Shown here: positions 9,364-18,335 of the stretch, piece by piece
Layout: every line of letters begins with the position of its first letter
Numbering within the stretch: position 1 is the stretch's first letter
Origin: Allomuricauda sp.
Lineage (GTDB): Bacteria; Bacteroidota; Bacteroidia; Flavobacteriales; Flavobacteriaceae
Reading direction: 5' to 3'
DNA length: 64,000 bases
NCBI RefSeq assembly: GCF_002699205.1
Contig: NZ_PABT01000034.1
Span: 1 to 64,000, forward strand
The notes under the pieces: generated by a model
What the model was told of the DNA's origin: nothing
The model's input: only the letters and a program-made list of their open reading frames with translations
The model's database searches: none
Program-made: the position numbers and the translations under genes

Positions 9364-10119
9364 TTATAATAGTTTTAGGCTCCTAATACGATAGGCGTCC
9401 AAAACAGAAGAGTTGGGATCCAGTTCAGTAATCAAGGTGTCCAGATTACCAATATCGCAGATTTTGTAGCGGTTGGACGTGTTCAGTTTCGGGGAGATAC
9501 ATAGTGAAACCACCTTTTTGGAGGTCTTGATCATAGCTTTTTTCATTTGTGCAATTTCCCAATCCACTTCCGTAATCCCTTTTTTGGCGTCCAAGTACCC
9601 TGTTCCCAAGAAACAGATATCTGCTTCGATTTCCGAAAGTAAATTGATAGATCCACCTCCAATGGTCAATTGTGAGCTTCGGGAAAGTTTCCCTCCAATT
9701 AGAAAAATCTCATGATATTTGGGCAACCGTTGGGATAGTTCAATGGCCATGGAAAGACTGGGCGTAAAAAACGTAAGCGACAACTTCTTCGGAATCAATT
9801 TAACAAGTTCCAAATGGGTGGACCCACCACTGATCAACACGACATCCCCTTCCTTGATCAGGGAAACCGCCTTTTGGGCAATGGAAACCTTACTGTCCAG
9901 TTCATAAATATCAGTGGAACGGTCAGAATAGGCATTGAAGCCATTCGATAAAGCGCCCCCATGTACCTTTTTCAGCTTTTTGGCGGAATCAAGTTCCTTG
10001 ATATCTCGTCGAACGGTATCAATGGACACGTTGAGCATATTGGCCAGATCGGCCAAAACTACCCTATTGTGCAGGTGAACTTCGGTCAGTATGAATTGAT
10101 GTCGTTCCGTCTTGTTCAT
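9364..10119 (-). CDS. DeoR-family transcriptional regulator of the amino-sugar locus
   Basis: This 251-aa repressor-type protein has an N-terminal winged HTH (about 1-58; VLADLANMLNVSIDTVRRDI is the recognition region), the linker KKVHGGAL, and a C-terminal DeoR sensor domain related to sugar-phosphate isomerases. The GGSTHLELV loop near residue 100 and FLGTGYLDAKKGI mark the phosphosugar-binding site. The frame is open for 34 more codons upstream. I chose the ATG at 10119 because MNKTERHQFIL is the family's usual N-terminus and the upstream part encodes AT-rich, hydrophobic non-family sequence. It is divergent from the SusC gene; three TGCAATAAAA motifs lie between them. It probably senses a phosphorylated sugar, plausibly MurNAc-6-P or a product of it; this is inferred from the neighbours. 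Confidence 0.85.
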   Translation of the reverse strand: MNKTERHQFILTEVHLHNRVVLADLANMLNVSIDTVRRDIKELDSAKKLKKVHGGALSNGFNAYSDRSTDIYELDSKVSIAQKAVSLIKEGDVVLISGGSTHLELVKLIPKKLSLTFFTPSLSMAIELSQRLPKYHEIFLIGGKLSRSSQLTIGGGSINLLSEIEADICFLGTGYLDAKKGITEVDWEIAQMKKAMIKTSKKVVSLCISPKLNTSNRYKICDIGNLDTLITELDPNSSVLDAYRIRSLKLL

Positions 10120-10142
10120 ATCGCAAATATAAAATATAATCA

Positions 10143-10220
10143 TGCAATAAAAAACAGCATTTTTTATTAAAAGTTGTTTAATAATGCAATAAAATCTAAT
10201 TTTTGCAATAAAAAACTGCA
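10143..10220. promoter_or_regulatory. Cluster of candidate DeoR operator sites
   Basis: TGCAATAAAA occurs three times (10143-10152, 10185-10194, 10204-10213). An inverted partner (GCATTTTTTATT) follows the first, and TGCA-ended variants adjoin the third. The cluster lies between the DeoR gene and the susC promoter. Repeated sites of this type are usual for DeoR repressors, which bind as oligomers. Assignment to this regulator rests on position. Confidence 0.55.
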
Positions 10221-10226
10221 AAAAAA

Positions 10227-10257
10227 TTGCAACATTGAAAATTGCTCGCTAAGTTTG
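10227..10257 (+). promoter_or_regulatory. Predicted Bacteroidota promoter of the susC operon
   Basis: A TTG at 10227-10229 is followed after 20 bp by TAAGTTTG (10250-10257), matching the Bacteroidota TTTG-N19-21-TAnnTTTG pattern. A start near 10263 would leave a leader of about 23 nt before the ATG at 10286. The candidate DeoR sites end just upstream, so the repressor could block polymerase. Confidence 0.6.
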
Positions 10258-10285
10258 TTGCAAATGCTCAAAAAGAACTCAACGT

Positions 10286-13200
10286 ATGAAAAAACTCAAT
10301 TACATGTTACTGTTTTTGACACTGTTCTTGGGGGTGAATTCCGTATTCGCCCAAACCTTGACGGTTTCAGGAACAGTAAGTGACAATGCGGGCCAACCTT
10401 TACCAGGGGCCAATGTTTTCATTAAAGGAACCTCCATAGGTGGGGTGACCGATTTTGATGGAAACTTTCAATTAGAAGTTTCTGATGCCGAGGGAAAGAC
10501 CTTGGTCATCAGCTATCTTGGTTTTGTAACCAAAGAACAGGTACTTACTGGAAGCACACAGAATTTATCAATTTCCTTGACCGAAGATTCAAATAAACTG
10601 GATGAGGTTATTGTTTTGGGATCCTCGGTGACCCAAGAACGGAAAAAACTGGGTAATGCCATTACCACGGTTCAATCTGCCAAATTGGTGGAAGCCGCAC
10701 CGGTGAGCGTTACTTCCTCACTACAAGGTAAGGTGCCAGGGGCGCAAATCACCCAAAACTCGGGAGATCCCGCCGGTGGATTTTCCATTCGCTTGAGAGG
10801 ACCCAGTACCATTAAAGGTTCCTCTGAACCGCTTTATGTGGTGGATGGGGTGATCGCCAGTAACCTTACCACCAATGTGACCAACCTTAACGTTCCTGCC
10901 GGGGATGCAAGTCCAGGACAGAATAGGATGGTGGACATCAACCCCAATGACATTGAAAACATCAATATTCTCAACGGGGCCGCCGCCGCCGCCATTTATG
11001 GTTCAAGGGCTTCCAATGGGGTGGTGGTGATTACCACCAAAAAAGGAAGATCCTTTGGGAATGGTCCAGAAATGACCTTTAAAACAGGAATCAATATCAA
11101 TACCATTCGTAAAAAATTGGACCTTAATTTAACCGGGGAGGAATTTGAAACGGTACCCGTAGGCGGTTTGGCTGGAAGATTGTGGCCCATTTTTGGTTTT
11201 GATGCCGACACAAATACCGCAACACCTTTCTTAAACTTAAGTTCCGAAAAGTTCAATACCACCCGCTATGATTATCAGGATGATATTTTCCAAACCGGTT
11301 TTGGAACTGATAACCACTTTATGGTTCGCGATGGGAATAGCAAAATGAACTATTTGGCCTCTGTGGGCTATACGAGTAATGAAGGGATTGTTAAAAATAC
11401 CACTTATAACCGTTTTACCGCCCGGTTAAAGTTTGGGCATAATGTTGCAGATTGGATTTCCTATGACATAGGACTCTATTTTTCAAGCAGTAAGTCCGAT
11501 GAGAAACCGGATGGTAACGTATTCTGGAGTCCCATTAATGCCATGAACATTACCAATAACGTGTATGACCTTTCGCAACGCGATGCCAATGGGAATCTTT
11601 TGGCGGTGGAACCTACCCGGGTAAACCCATTAAGTATTATCGAGACCTTTGATATTACCCAAAATGTGGACCGATTCATTCCCAATGCACATGTAAAGAT
11701 CACACCTATTGATAATCTTACCATAGATCAAATCATCGGTGTGGATACCTACAAGCAAAAAGGACATATCTCCATTCCAGTGTACCCTTATGATGGGGTT
11801 AACCCCGCCTATTTTAATGATGGCTATTTGGGGGATGCCGAGGCCAAGATTTTTAACTGGAACTATGACATTACCGCAAACTATGACTGGGATATCAGCG
11901 AAACATTGAACTCTTCCACAACAGGAGGGTATAGCTTCCAGGCCAGTCAATTGGAGTTGGATGCCACCCAAGGAAGAGGGCTCGATGCGTCGGGAGTGCC
12001 TACCATTCCCTTGCAATACAATCCAGTGGATTCCAATTTGGACATTTACGGATTCTTCCTTCAGGAAACACTTTCCTATGACAACAAGTTGTTCTTAACT
12101 GTTGCAGGTCGTGTGGATGGAGCCACGAACTTTGATGTGGACAACCGAAGTAATTTCTATCCAAAAGTGTCCGGTTCTTATCTTATTTCCAACGAACCTT
12201 TCTGGAACACCGAAGGATTCTTCAACTCGGCAAGACTGAGGGCTTCCTACGGAGAGGCGGGTAACCTTACCGCGATATCACCTTATGAAAGATTTGGAAG
12301 CTACACGCCCAACGAATTTGCGGGAGCGGGAAGTTTACAGCAAAACAATAGACTGGGTAACGAAGACTTGGTGCCAGAGCGTACCAAGGAATTTGAAATA
12401 GGTGCCGATTTAAGTTTTTGGAACGATCGCGCCGGATTGTTGTTCTCATATTATAGCCAAAAAATTGAAGATTTGATTGTGACCCGGGTTTTGGCGCCTT
12501 CCATTGGTGGTGCGTCCAGAACGGAGAACGTGGGTAGCATGGAGAACAAAGGTTTGGAGATTTATGCCAGGATAACCCCTATAAAGACTCCTGATTTTAC
12601 CTGGGACGTGAATGTAAACTTCAGTACCAATAAAAACAAGGTGTTAAAGACCATTGGTGGTGATATTACCGTGGCCACTGTTGCAGGTGCCACGCCAATT
12701 GTACGTGAGGGAGAGCCTTTGGGGGTTTTCTACGGAACGTATTTTGCCAAGGATGACAATGGGGAGTTGATTTTGTCCGGACCATCCGACACGGGTGCGC
12801 CTGTGGGCGTTCCCCAACAAGAAAGAGGGGATGCTGCTACGGGTATTGCACAGCGTGATGCAAATGGACAACCCACAGGGGATGCGCTTCGAAAAATTAT
12901 TGGTGACCCCAACCCAGATTATATCATGGGTATTGGAACCGACTTGAAGTACAAGAACTTTGGTTTTTCCATGCTGTGGGAATCCGTACAGGGATTTGAT
13001 GTGTTTGATGCCGATAAACGTACCCGTCAAGGGGTTGGTTTGGGTCGATTGTCTGCCCAAGAGCTTAGCGGTGACCTTCCAAGAGGATATATTGCTGGGA
13101 TTTATCCCATTGAGCAATTTAGAATAGAGGATGGTTCCTTCGTAAAATTGAGGGAAATAGCCTTATCCTATACTTTCGATTCGCTTTTCAACAACTCGCT

Positions 13201-13372
13201 TAAAGATGTAGAGGTATCCTTGATCGGAAGAAACCTGATCTCTTTTGACAACTTTTGGAGTTTTGACCCTGAGACCAACGCTGGTGGACAATCCAATCTA
13301 CTGCGTGCTGTAAACTTTGGTAACGTACCAATTCCAAGCACTTTTGCTTTATCAATCAGCACTAAACTATAA
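10286..13372 (+). CDS. SusC-type TonB-dependent outer-membrane transporter (amino-sugar locus)
   Basis: This 1028-aa outer-membrane importer works with a SusD lipoprotein lid to take up glycans or glycopeptides using TonB energy. Visible parts are a signal peptide (1-22, cleaved before QT), a carboxypeptidase-regulatory-like domain (about 25-110, PLPGANVFIKG and GGVTDFDGNF), a plug domain (about 115-255, with LYVVDG and the SusC hallmark GSRASNGVVVITTKKG), and a ~770-residue beta-barrel ending in ALSISTKL. It starts the operon with susD (1-bp gap to the preferred ATG), followed by namZ, a symporter and murQ. The context points to peptidoglycan-derived sugars as substrate, but the transporter sequence itself does not reveal the ligand. 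Confidence 0.93.
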   Translation: MKKLNYMLLFLTLFLGVNSVFAQTLTVSGTVSDNAGQPLPGANVFIKGTSIGGVTDFDGNFQLEVSDAEGKTLVISYLGFVTKEQVLTGSTQNLSISLTEDSNKLDEVIVLGSSVTQERKKLGNAITTVQSAKLVEAAPVSVTSSLQGKVPGAQITQNSGDPAGGFSIRLRGPSTIKGSSEPLYVVDGVIASNLTTNVTNLNVPAGDASPGQNRMVDINPNDIENINILNGAAAAAIYGSRASNGVVVITTKKGRSFGNGPEMTFKTGININTIRKKLDLNLTGEEFETVPVGGLAGRLWPIFGFDADTNTATPFLNLSSEKFNTTRYDYQDDIFQTGFGTDNHFMVRDGNSKMNYLASVGYTSNEGIVKNTTYNRFTARLKFGHNVADWISYDIGLYFSSSKSDEKPDGNVFWSPINAMNITNNVYDLSQRDANGNLLAVEPTRVNPLSIIETFDITQNVDRFIPNAHVKITPIDNLTIDQIIGVDTYKQKGHISIPVYPYDGVNPAYFNDGYLGDAEAKIFNWNYDITANYDWDISETLNSSTTGGYSFQASQLELDATQGRGLDASGVPTIPLQYNPVDSNLDIYGFFLQETLSYDNKLFLTVAGRVDGATNFDVDNRSNFYPKVSGSYLISNEPFWNTEGFFNSARLRASYGEAGNLTAISPYERFGSYTPNEFAGAGSLQQNNRLGNEDLVPERTKEFEIGADLSFWNDRAGLLFSYYSQKIEDLIVTRVLAPSIGGASRTENVGSMENKGLEIYARITPIKTPDFTWDVNVNFSTNKNKVLKTIGGDITVATVAGATPIVREGEPLGVFYGTYFAKDDNGELILSGPSDTGAPVGVPQQERGDAATGIAQRDANGQPTGDALRKIIGDPNPDYIMGIGTDLKYKNFGFSMLWESVQGFDVFDADKRTRQGVGLGRLSAQELSGDLPRGYIAGIYPIEQFRIEDGSFVKLREIALSYTFDSLFNNSLKDVEVSLIGRNLISFDNFWSFDPETNAGGQSNLLRAVNFGNVPIPSTFALSISTKL

Positions 13373-13373
13373 A

Positions 13374-14690
13374 ATGAAAGACATGAAAGGAATATATAAA
13401 TTTTTACTGTTGGCGGCATTGACTCTTGGGGCAGTGTCTTGTGACAAGGTGTACTTGGATCCCAATTCAACCTTGGAGCCTGATGTTGTGAACAACACGG
13501 ACAATCTTGTGGATTTGATCAACGGTATCCAACAGCGTTGGAGCGCAGAACGTAGCGGTCTTATCTATACTTCTGTAAACATCACCGGATTGAATACCAG
13601 TGAACTGCAATTGCTCAACCCCGGTAACCAAGGGGAAAATGAAGTGCTTTTGGGGGGAGATGATATTGGGGGTGACAATGAGCTGTTGAACAATATGTGG
13701 ACCAATGCCATGCTGTGCCGCAAAGAGGCCACTACGGTGATTACCTCGGCGGAAACGGCAACCGATGATACTTCGGTGGGTAATACGCTTAAGGCATATG
13801 GACTTTTTTACAGAGCTTTGGTACATGGAACCTTGATTCAGTATTTTGAACAAATTCCTGTGGAAATCATCGAAGATGCCCCTTTCAACGATAGGGTAAC
13901 GGTGTTGCAGAATGCCATTGATGACCTCACTGAGGCCAAAGGATATATTGATGCTGGATTGTCTTCTGAGGTTACTTCAGGATTGATCGGTTCTGTGGAT
14001 TTGGAGAACTCTGTCAATGCGCTATTGGCCCGCTTTAATCTGATGGCAGGCAATTATAGCGCTGCTATAGCTGCTGCGGACGATGTGGACCTATCTGCCC
14101 AATCGACTTGGGCCTATGATGCGGCCATACCCAATCCGTTGGCATTCTGGTTCGGTTCCCAAAACGTGACCCAGGCCAAGGATGCCAGATTTGCGCTTCC
14201 TGATGATTTACTTCCGGAGGATGGTGACCAACGTGTGGACTTCTACGTGTTCAGCGAAGATCCAGATGCCGCGATTCCCGTTTATCAGGTAACCGCCTTC
14301 TTTGATAATAACACCGATGAGATTCCGGTATACCTCCCAGGTGAAATGCTTTTGATAAAGGCCGAGGCCTATGCCAGAAGCAACGATTTGGACAATGCGG
14401 TCATTCAATTGAATGCTGTTCGCAACAAAACCGCTGGCGAGGATGCCTTTGGTGTAGGTGCTGCCTTGGCAGACTATGCCGGTACCGTAGATCAGCAATC
14501 AGTTTTGGATGAGATTTATAAGAACCGCAGAATAGAATTGTATCTGTCCGGACTCGGGTTGGAGGATAGCCGTAGATTTGATCGTCCAGGTCCCGGTGAT
14601 GCAGCTGCAGAACGAAATAGAAATTATTATCCGTACCCCAATGCAGAGCGTGATAACAACGATAGTACGCCTGCAAACCCAACTTCTTGA
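13374..14690 (+). CDS. SusD/RagB-family surface lipoprotein
   Basis: This 438-aa lipoprotein binds the substrate and closes over the SusC barrel. The signal peptide has a lipobox ending at C23 (LTLGAVSC), and the mature protein has the TPR-rich SusD fold with late SusD motifs such as LLIKAEAYARSNDLDNAVIQ and an ELYLSGLGLEDSRRF-like segment near the end. A longer frame opens inside susC at 13317, but those extra 19 residues do not form part of a lipoprotein signal. The ATG at 13374 (or 13383) is therefore preferred, 1 bp after the susC stop. A terminator-like hairpin follows its stop, so susCD may be made in excess over the downstream enzymes. Confidence 0.92.
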   Translation: MKDMKGIYKFLLLAALTLGAVSCDKVYLDPNSTLEPDVVNNTDNLVDLINGIQQRWSAERSGLIYTSVNITGLNTSELQLLNPGNQGENEVLLGGDDIGGDNELLNNMWTNAMLCRKEATTVITSAETATDDTSVGNTLKAYGLFYRALVHGTLIQYFEQIPVEIIEDAPFNDRVTVLQNAIDDLTEAKGYIDAGLSSEVTSGLIGSVDLENSVNALLARFNLMAGNYSAAIAAADDVDLSAQSTWAYDAAIPNPLAFWFGSQNVTQAKDARFALPDDLLPEDGDQRVDFYVFSEDPDAAIPVYQVTAFFDNNTDEIPVYLPGEMLLIKAEAYARSNDLDNAVIQLNAVRNKTAGEDAFGVGAALADYAGTVDQQSVLDEIYKNRRIELYLSGLGLEDSRRFDRPGPGDAAAERNRNYYPYPNAERDNNDSTPANPTS

Positions 14691-14739
14691 TTAAGTAGTT
14701 TCTCTAATAAAAACTTTGATTAGTTTTTAGTTTAAGTAT

Positions 14740-14774
14740 CCAAGCCAAATCTGGAATTTGGCTTGGTTTTTTTT
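14740..14774 (+). terminator. Rho-independent terminator or attenuator after susD
   Basis: A perfect 11-bp stem CCAAGCCAAAT / ATTTGGCTTGG (14740-14750 and 14756-14766) with a 5-nt loop is followed by eight Ts. It lies between susD and namZ on the same strand with no obvious new promoter. It may act as a partial terminator that sets the ratio of SusCD to enzymes. Confidence 0.85.
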
Positions 14775-14796
14775 CAACAAAAATGAAGGAACGGCC

Positions 14797-15984
14797 ATGA
14801 AAAAAATAATGACAGGTTTGGATGTTTTGCTGAAGGACAATGCACTTCAATCCCAATTTAAGGGCAATGTGGCGCTGTTGTGTCATAATGCCTCTGTAGA
14901 TGGAAATCTTCAGCATGCCACGCTGGGGTTCAAAAAGATTTTTAGGGACCGATTCATCAAAATTTTTGGCCCCCAACATGGATTTTCCACCGATGCCCAG
15001 GACAATATGATCGAGACCGATCATACCGTGCATCCCTATTTCAACATTCCAGTGTACTCGTTGTATTCTGAAACAAGGATTCCCACCGAGGCTATGCTCA
15101 AGGATATCGACCATTTGTTCATCGACCTTCAGGATGTAGGGTGCCGAATGTATACGTACATCTACACCATGACCCTAATTTTGGATGCGTGCGTTTCCAA
15201 AGACATTGAAATTGTGATTTTGGACAGACCCAATCCGTTAAATGGGGTTGACTTGGAGGGCAATGTTTTGGATATGGAATTTGAGTCGTTTATCGGGCTC
15301 CATCCCATGCCAGTGCGCCATGCCATGACCATTGGCGAAGTGGCTTTGATGCATCAGCGGTATTGGGCGGCTTCAAAATCAAAACTCAGGGTTATTGAAA
15401 TGAGAGGCTGGACCCGACAAATGTACTATGAAGACACCGGGCTACCTTGGTTGCTGCCCTCACCCAATTTATCCAGAGTAGAAAGTGCGTTTACCTTTCC
15501 CGGGATGGTGTTGTTTGAGGGAACCACTTTGAGTGAGGGTAGGGGAACCACCCAACCACTGGAGATCATGGGACATCCCAAAATAGAACCTTACGGGTAT
15601 TGGGATACCTATCTTTCACAGGCTTTTGCGAAAAGTGGATTGCAGGGAGTGGCCATACGACCTATCAATTTCTTGCCCACCTTCCAAAAACAGGCAGATA
15701 AACCCTGTGGAGGTTTTCAAGTGCATACACTAGACCGGAAAACCTGTAAACCGTGGCGGGTTGGCCAATGGTTGATGCAGGAGCTGCACCATTACATGGG
15801 AGACCATTTTGAGTGGTTGAACCCTCCCTACGAGTACGATTATGAAAATTGGCCCATAGACATCATCAATGGCACCGATAAACTTAGAAAATGGGTGGAA
15901 GCCAAGGGAACCATGGAAGAATTGGATGCCATGGAAGATTATTCGGAATACCAATCAAATTTGGAAAGTATCCAACTATATTAA
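14797..15984 (+). CDS. namZ: NamZ-type exo-beta-N-acetylmuramidase (DUF1343)
   Basis: This 395-aa protein belongs to the DUF1343 family. Its characterised member NamZ releases terminal N-acetylmuramic acid from peptidoglycan fragments. Conserved blocks are FGPQHGF (about residue 53), DLQDVGCRMYTYIYTM, DRPNPLNG, MPVRHAMTIGE and EGTTLSEGRGTTQPLE. The longest frame starts at 14758, inside the terminator hairpin, so I chose the ATG at 14797 (MKKIMTGLDVLL). That form has no signal peptide, implying action in the cytoplasm on imported fragments. The symporter gene starts 21 bp downstream. With murQ two genes on, a MurNAc-degrading pathway is the natural reading. Family assignment is firm; the exact substrate is inferred. 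Confidence 0.88.
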   Translation: MKKIMTGLDVLLKDNALQSQFKGNVALLCHNASVDGNLQHATLGFKKIFRDRFIKIFGPQHGFSTDAQDNMIETDHTVHPYFNIPVYSLYSETRIPTEAMLKDIDHLFIDLQDVGCRMYTYIYTMTLILDACVSKDIEIVILDRPNPLNGVDLEGNVLDMEFESFIGLHPMPVRHAMTIGEVALMHQRYWAASKSKLRVIEMRGWTRQMYYEDTGLPWLLPSPNLSRVESAFTFPGMVLFEGTTLSEGRGTTQPLEIMGHPKIEPYGYWDTYLSQAFAKSGLQGVAIRPINFLPTFQKQADKPCGGFQVHTLDRKTCKPWRVGQWLMQELHHYMGDHFEWLNPPYEYDYENWPIDIINGTDKLRKWVEAKGTMEELDAMEDYSEYQSNLESIQLY

Positions 15985-16005
15985 AATACAAAAAGAAACC
16001 GTACG

Positions 16006-17460
16006 GTGAAACCAACAGTCGTATTTGCGGTCATAGTAGCCTATTTCTTGTTGTTGATGGCCATCTCGTACCTCACATCAAGAAAAAGTGGTAACCAAAC
16101 CTTTTTTACGGGGGACCGAGAGTCGCCATGGTTTCTGGTAGCTTTTGGCATGATTGGGGCCGGACTTTCCGGGGTCACCTTTGTTTCGGTGCCCGGTATG
16201 GTGGGCAACAACAACCTGTATTTTTTCCAATTCGTGTTGGGGAATGTCTTGGGCTATCTGTTTATCACCTTTGTGTTGATACCCTTGTATTATAGGTTGC
16301 GATTGGTTTCCATTTATGCGTATCTCAGGGATAGGTTTGGCAACGTCTCCTACAAATCGGGCTCATTGATTTTCTTAATCTCCCAGTCTTTTGGGGCGGC
16401 TTTGCGATTGCTGTTGGCAGCCAAAATACTTCAGTTTGCTTTTTTTGACGCCTTGGGCATTCCCTTTGCGGTAACCGTGATCGTAATTTTGGTACTGGTT
16501 TGGTTGTATACCAATAAATCAGGGATCAAGACCATTGTCTGGACGGATACCGTACAGACCGTATTCTTGATTTTAGGCGCGGTATTGACTGTTTGGGCCA
16601 TCATGGATTCATTCAATTTTACTTTTGGGGATGCCGTTCATGCGGTGACGGAACATCAATACTTTAAGGTTTTTGAATGGGAGGGAAAATCGGCCAACAA
16701 CTTCTACAAACAATTCATTTCAGGCTTTTTGATCACTATTGGAATGATGGGACTGGACCAAAACATGATGCAAAAGACCCTCACTTGTAAAAACCAATGG
16801 GATGCCCAAAAGAATTCTTTGACCTATAGTCTTATTTTGGCCATAACACAGTTTTTGTTCTTAGGATTGGGGGTATTGCTCTATATCTATGCCGAGAACA
16901 ATGGGGTACAATTGCCAAGGGCAGCCGATGGAACGTTGTTGGACACTGACACGCTGTTTCCAAATTTGACCCTAAATTATCTGGGGCCATTGGCTGGGGT
17001 GAGCTTTTTGTTAGGAATCATAGCGGCATCGTTTTCCAGTGTGGATTCCGCCCTCACCGCCTTGACCACTTCGTTCACCTACGACTTCCTTGAAATTGAC
17101 AAAAAAGAGGAGGGAAAAGTAAAGTCTCTAAAAAATAAGGCCCTCGTAGGGTTTTCTGCCATTTTATTCCTGATTGTAATGCTGTTTTCAGGAAGTAGGG
17201 GTGATGTTATTTCCTTGGTCTTTACCATGGCGGGGTATACCTACGGACCCTTGTTGGGTTTGTTTTTGTTGGGCATGTTCACCAAGGTTAACATAAAGGA
17301 CAAATGGGTTCCTGTAATTTGTATACTAACGCCTTTGATGACATATTTTGCTGGGAACTATGCCAAGGAAAAGTATGGCTTTGACATGGGCTTTTTTACC
17401 ATAGCAATTATCGCCACTCTTACGATAATCGGTTTATTATTAATTCGAAAAAAACAATGA
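16006..17460 (+). CDS. Sodium:solute symporter (SSS family), probable amino-sugar importer
   Basis: This 484-aa inner-membrane protein has about 13 hydrophobic segments and the SSS family signature: TGDRESPWFLVAFGMIGAGL near residue 35 and SFSSVDSALTALTTSF near residue 345, which forms the Na+ site. Such proteins import sugars, sialic acid or other small solutes with sodium. It begins with GTG, 21 bp after namZ, and its TGA overlaps the murQ ATG (ATGA), so it belongs to the same transcript. In this setting MurNAc or a small muropeptide is the likely cargo. Symport of an unphosphorylated sugar would require a kinase before MurQ, and none lies nearby. Confidence 0.88.
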   Translation: MKPTVVFAVIVAYFLLLMAISYLTSRKSGNQTFFTGDRESPWFLVAFGMIGAGLSGVTFVSVPGMVGNNNLYFFQFVLGNVLGYLFITFVLIPLYYRLRLVSIYAYLRDRFGNVSYKSGSLIFLISQSFGAALRLLLAAKILQFAFFDALGIPFAVTVIVILVLVWLYTNKSGIKTIVWTDTVQTVFLILGAVLTVWAIMDSFNFTFGDAVHAVTEHQYFKVFEWEGKSANNFYKQFISGFLITIGMMGLDQNMMQKTLTCKNQWDAQKNSLTYSLILAITQFLFLGLGVLLYIYAENNGVQLPRAADGTLLDTDTLFPNLTLNYLGPLAGVSFLLGIIAASFSSVDSALTALTTSFTYDFLEIDKKEEGKVKSLKNKALVGFSAILFLIVMLFSGSRGDVISLVFTMAGYTYGPLLGLFLLGMFTKVNIKDKWVPVICILTPLMTYFAGNYAKEKYGFDMGFFTIAIIATLTIIGLLLIRKKQ

Positions 17461-18275
17461 AAATATTCAATCCTACTACCGAGCAATCCTCTTTATTTGA
17501 CAACTTGGAGAACATGGATACCACTGAGCTTTTGACCAACATCAACAGCGTGGACAAAACCGTTCCCCAAGTGGTGGAAGGAGCAATACCGGCCATCAAG
17601 GCTTTTGTGGATGCAGCTTTTGAAAACATTGAGCGAGGGGGACGATTGTTCTATATTGGTGCAGGAACCAGTGGTCGTTTGGGCGTATTGGATGCTTCCG
17701 AATGCCCTCCTACCTTTGGCGTGGATGACGATGTGATCATTGGTTTGATTGCAGGTGGGGACCTAGCCTTGAGAAAGGCAGTGGAAAATGCGGAGGATGA
17801 TAAAAACCAAGCTTGGAAGGATTTGTCAGGGTTCAATATTCATTCCAGTGATGTGCTTTTGGGAATAGCGGCATCAGGCACCACCCCTTATGTCATCGGA
17901 GGATTAAAAGCCGCCCAGAAAGAAGGTCTGGTGACAGGTTGTATTGTATGCAATGTAAATTCGCCCATGGCCGCCGAGGTATCATACCCCATTGAACTGG
18001 TGGTTGGCCCCGAATTTGTGACCGGCAGTACCCGTATGAAAGCAGGGACCGCACAAAAACTCGTGCTGAATATGATTTCCACTTCCATCATGATAAAGTT
18101 GGGTCGCGTGAAGGGCAATAGAATGGTGGACATGCAACTTTCCAATAAAAAATTGGTGGATAGGGCCATCCGCATGTTGATGGACGAACTACAGGTAGAT
18201 GAAAACGAAGCTTCCCGATTGTTAAAACAACACCGCAATGTGCGTAATGTTTTCAAACACTTTAAAAAGAAATAA
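17457..18275 (+). CDS. murQ: N-acetylmuramic acid 6-phosphate etherase
   Basis: MurQ cleaves the lactyl ether of MurNAc-6-phosphate to give GlcNAc-6-phosphate and D-lactate. The 272-aa protein has one SIS domain with GAGTSGRLG (from about residue 68), SECPPTFG containing the first catalytic glutamate, KAVENAEDD with the second, and a TGSTRMKAGTAQK segment. A C-terminal helical tail ends in lysines. It is slightly shorter than the ~300-aa E. coli enzyme, as is usual in Bacteroidota. The ATG overlaps the symporter stop. It is the strongest evidence that the whole locus processes peptidoglycan-derived MurNAc. Its substrate requires prior phosphorylation, by an enzyme presumably encoded elsewhere. 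Confidence 0.95.
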   Translation: MKIFNPTTEQSSLFDNLENMDTTELLTNINSVDKTVPQVVEGAIPAIKAFVDAAFENIERGGRLFYIGAGTSGRLGVLDASECPPTFGVDDDVIIGLIAGGDLALRKAVENAEDDKNQAWKDLSGFNIHSSDVLLGIAASGTTPYVIGGLKAAQKEGLVTGCIVCNVNSPMAAEVSYPIELVVGPEFVTGSTRMKAGTAQKLVLNMISTSIMIKLGRVKGNRMVDMQLSNKKLVDRAIRMLMDELQVDENEASRLLKQHRNVRNVFKHFKKK

Positions 18276-18335
18276 TGGCAACTTTATAGCATAAACAATA
18301 TATATTGAAGGGGTGTCAATCAGGTTTTCTATTTT

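Noticed and set aside
10120..10221. N-terminal extension of the DeoR regulator
   Set aside because: It overlaps the candidate operator repeats and adds an AT-rich hydrophobic stretch absent from the family.
11630..12016. Antisense frame of 128 codons inside susC
   Set aside because: It lies wholly opposite a firmly identified gene and has no recognisable motif. The same reasoning applies to the many other antisense frames, for example 21698-22141 and 62913-63521.
14758..14796. Longer start for the NamZ gene
   Set aside because: The extra codons lie in the terminator stem and T-tract and have no family similarity.
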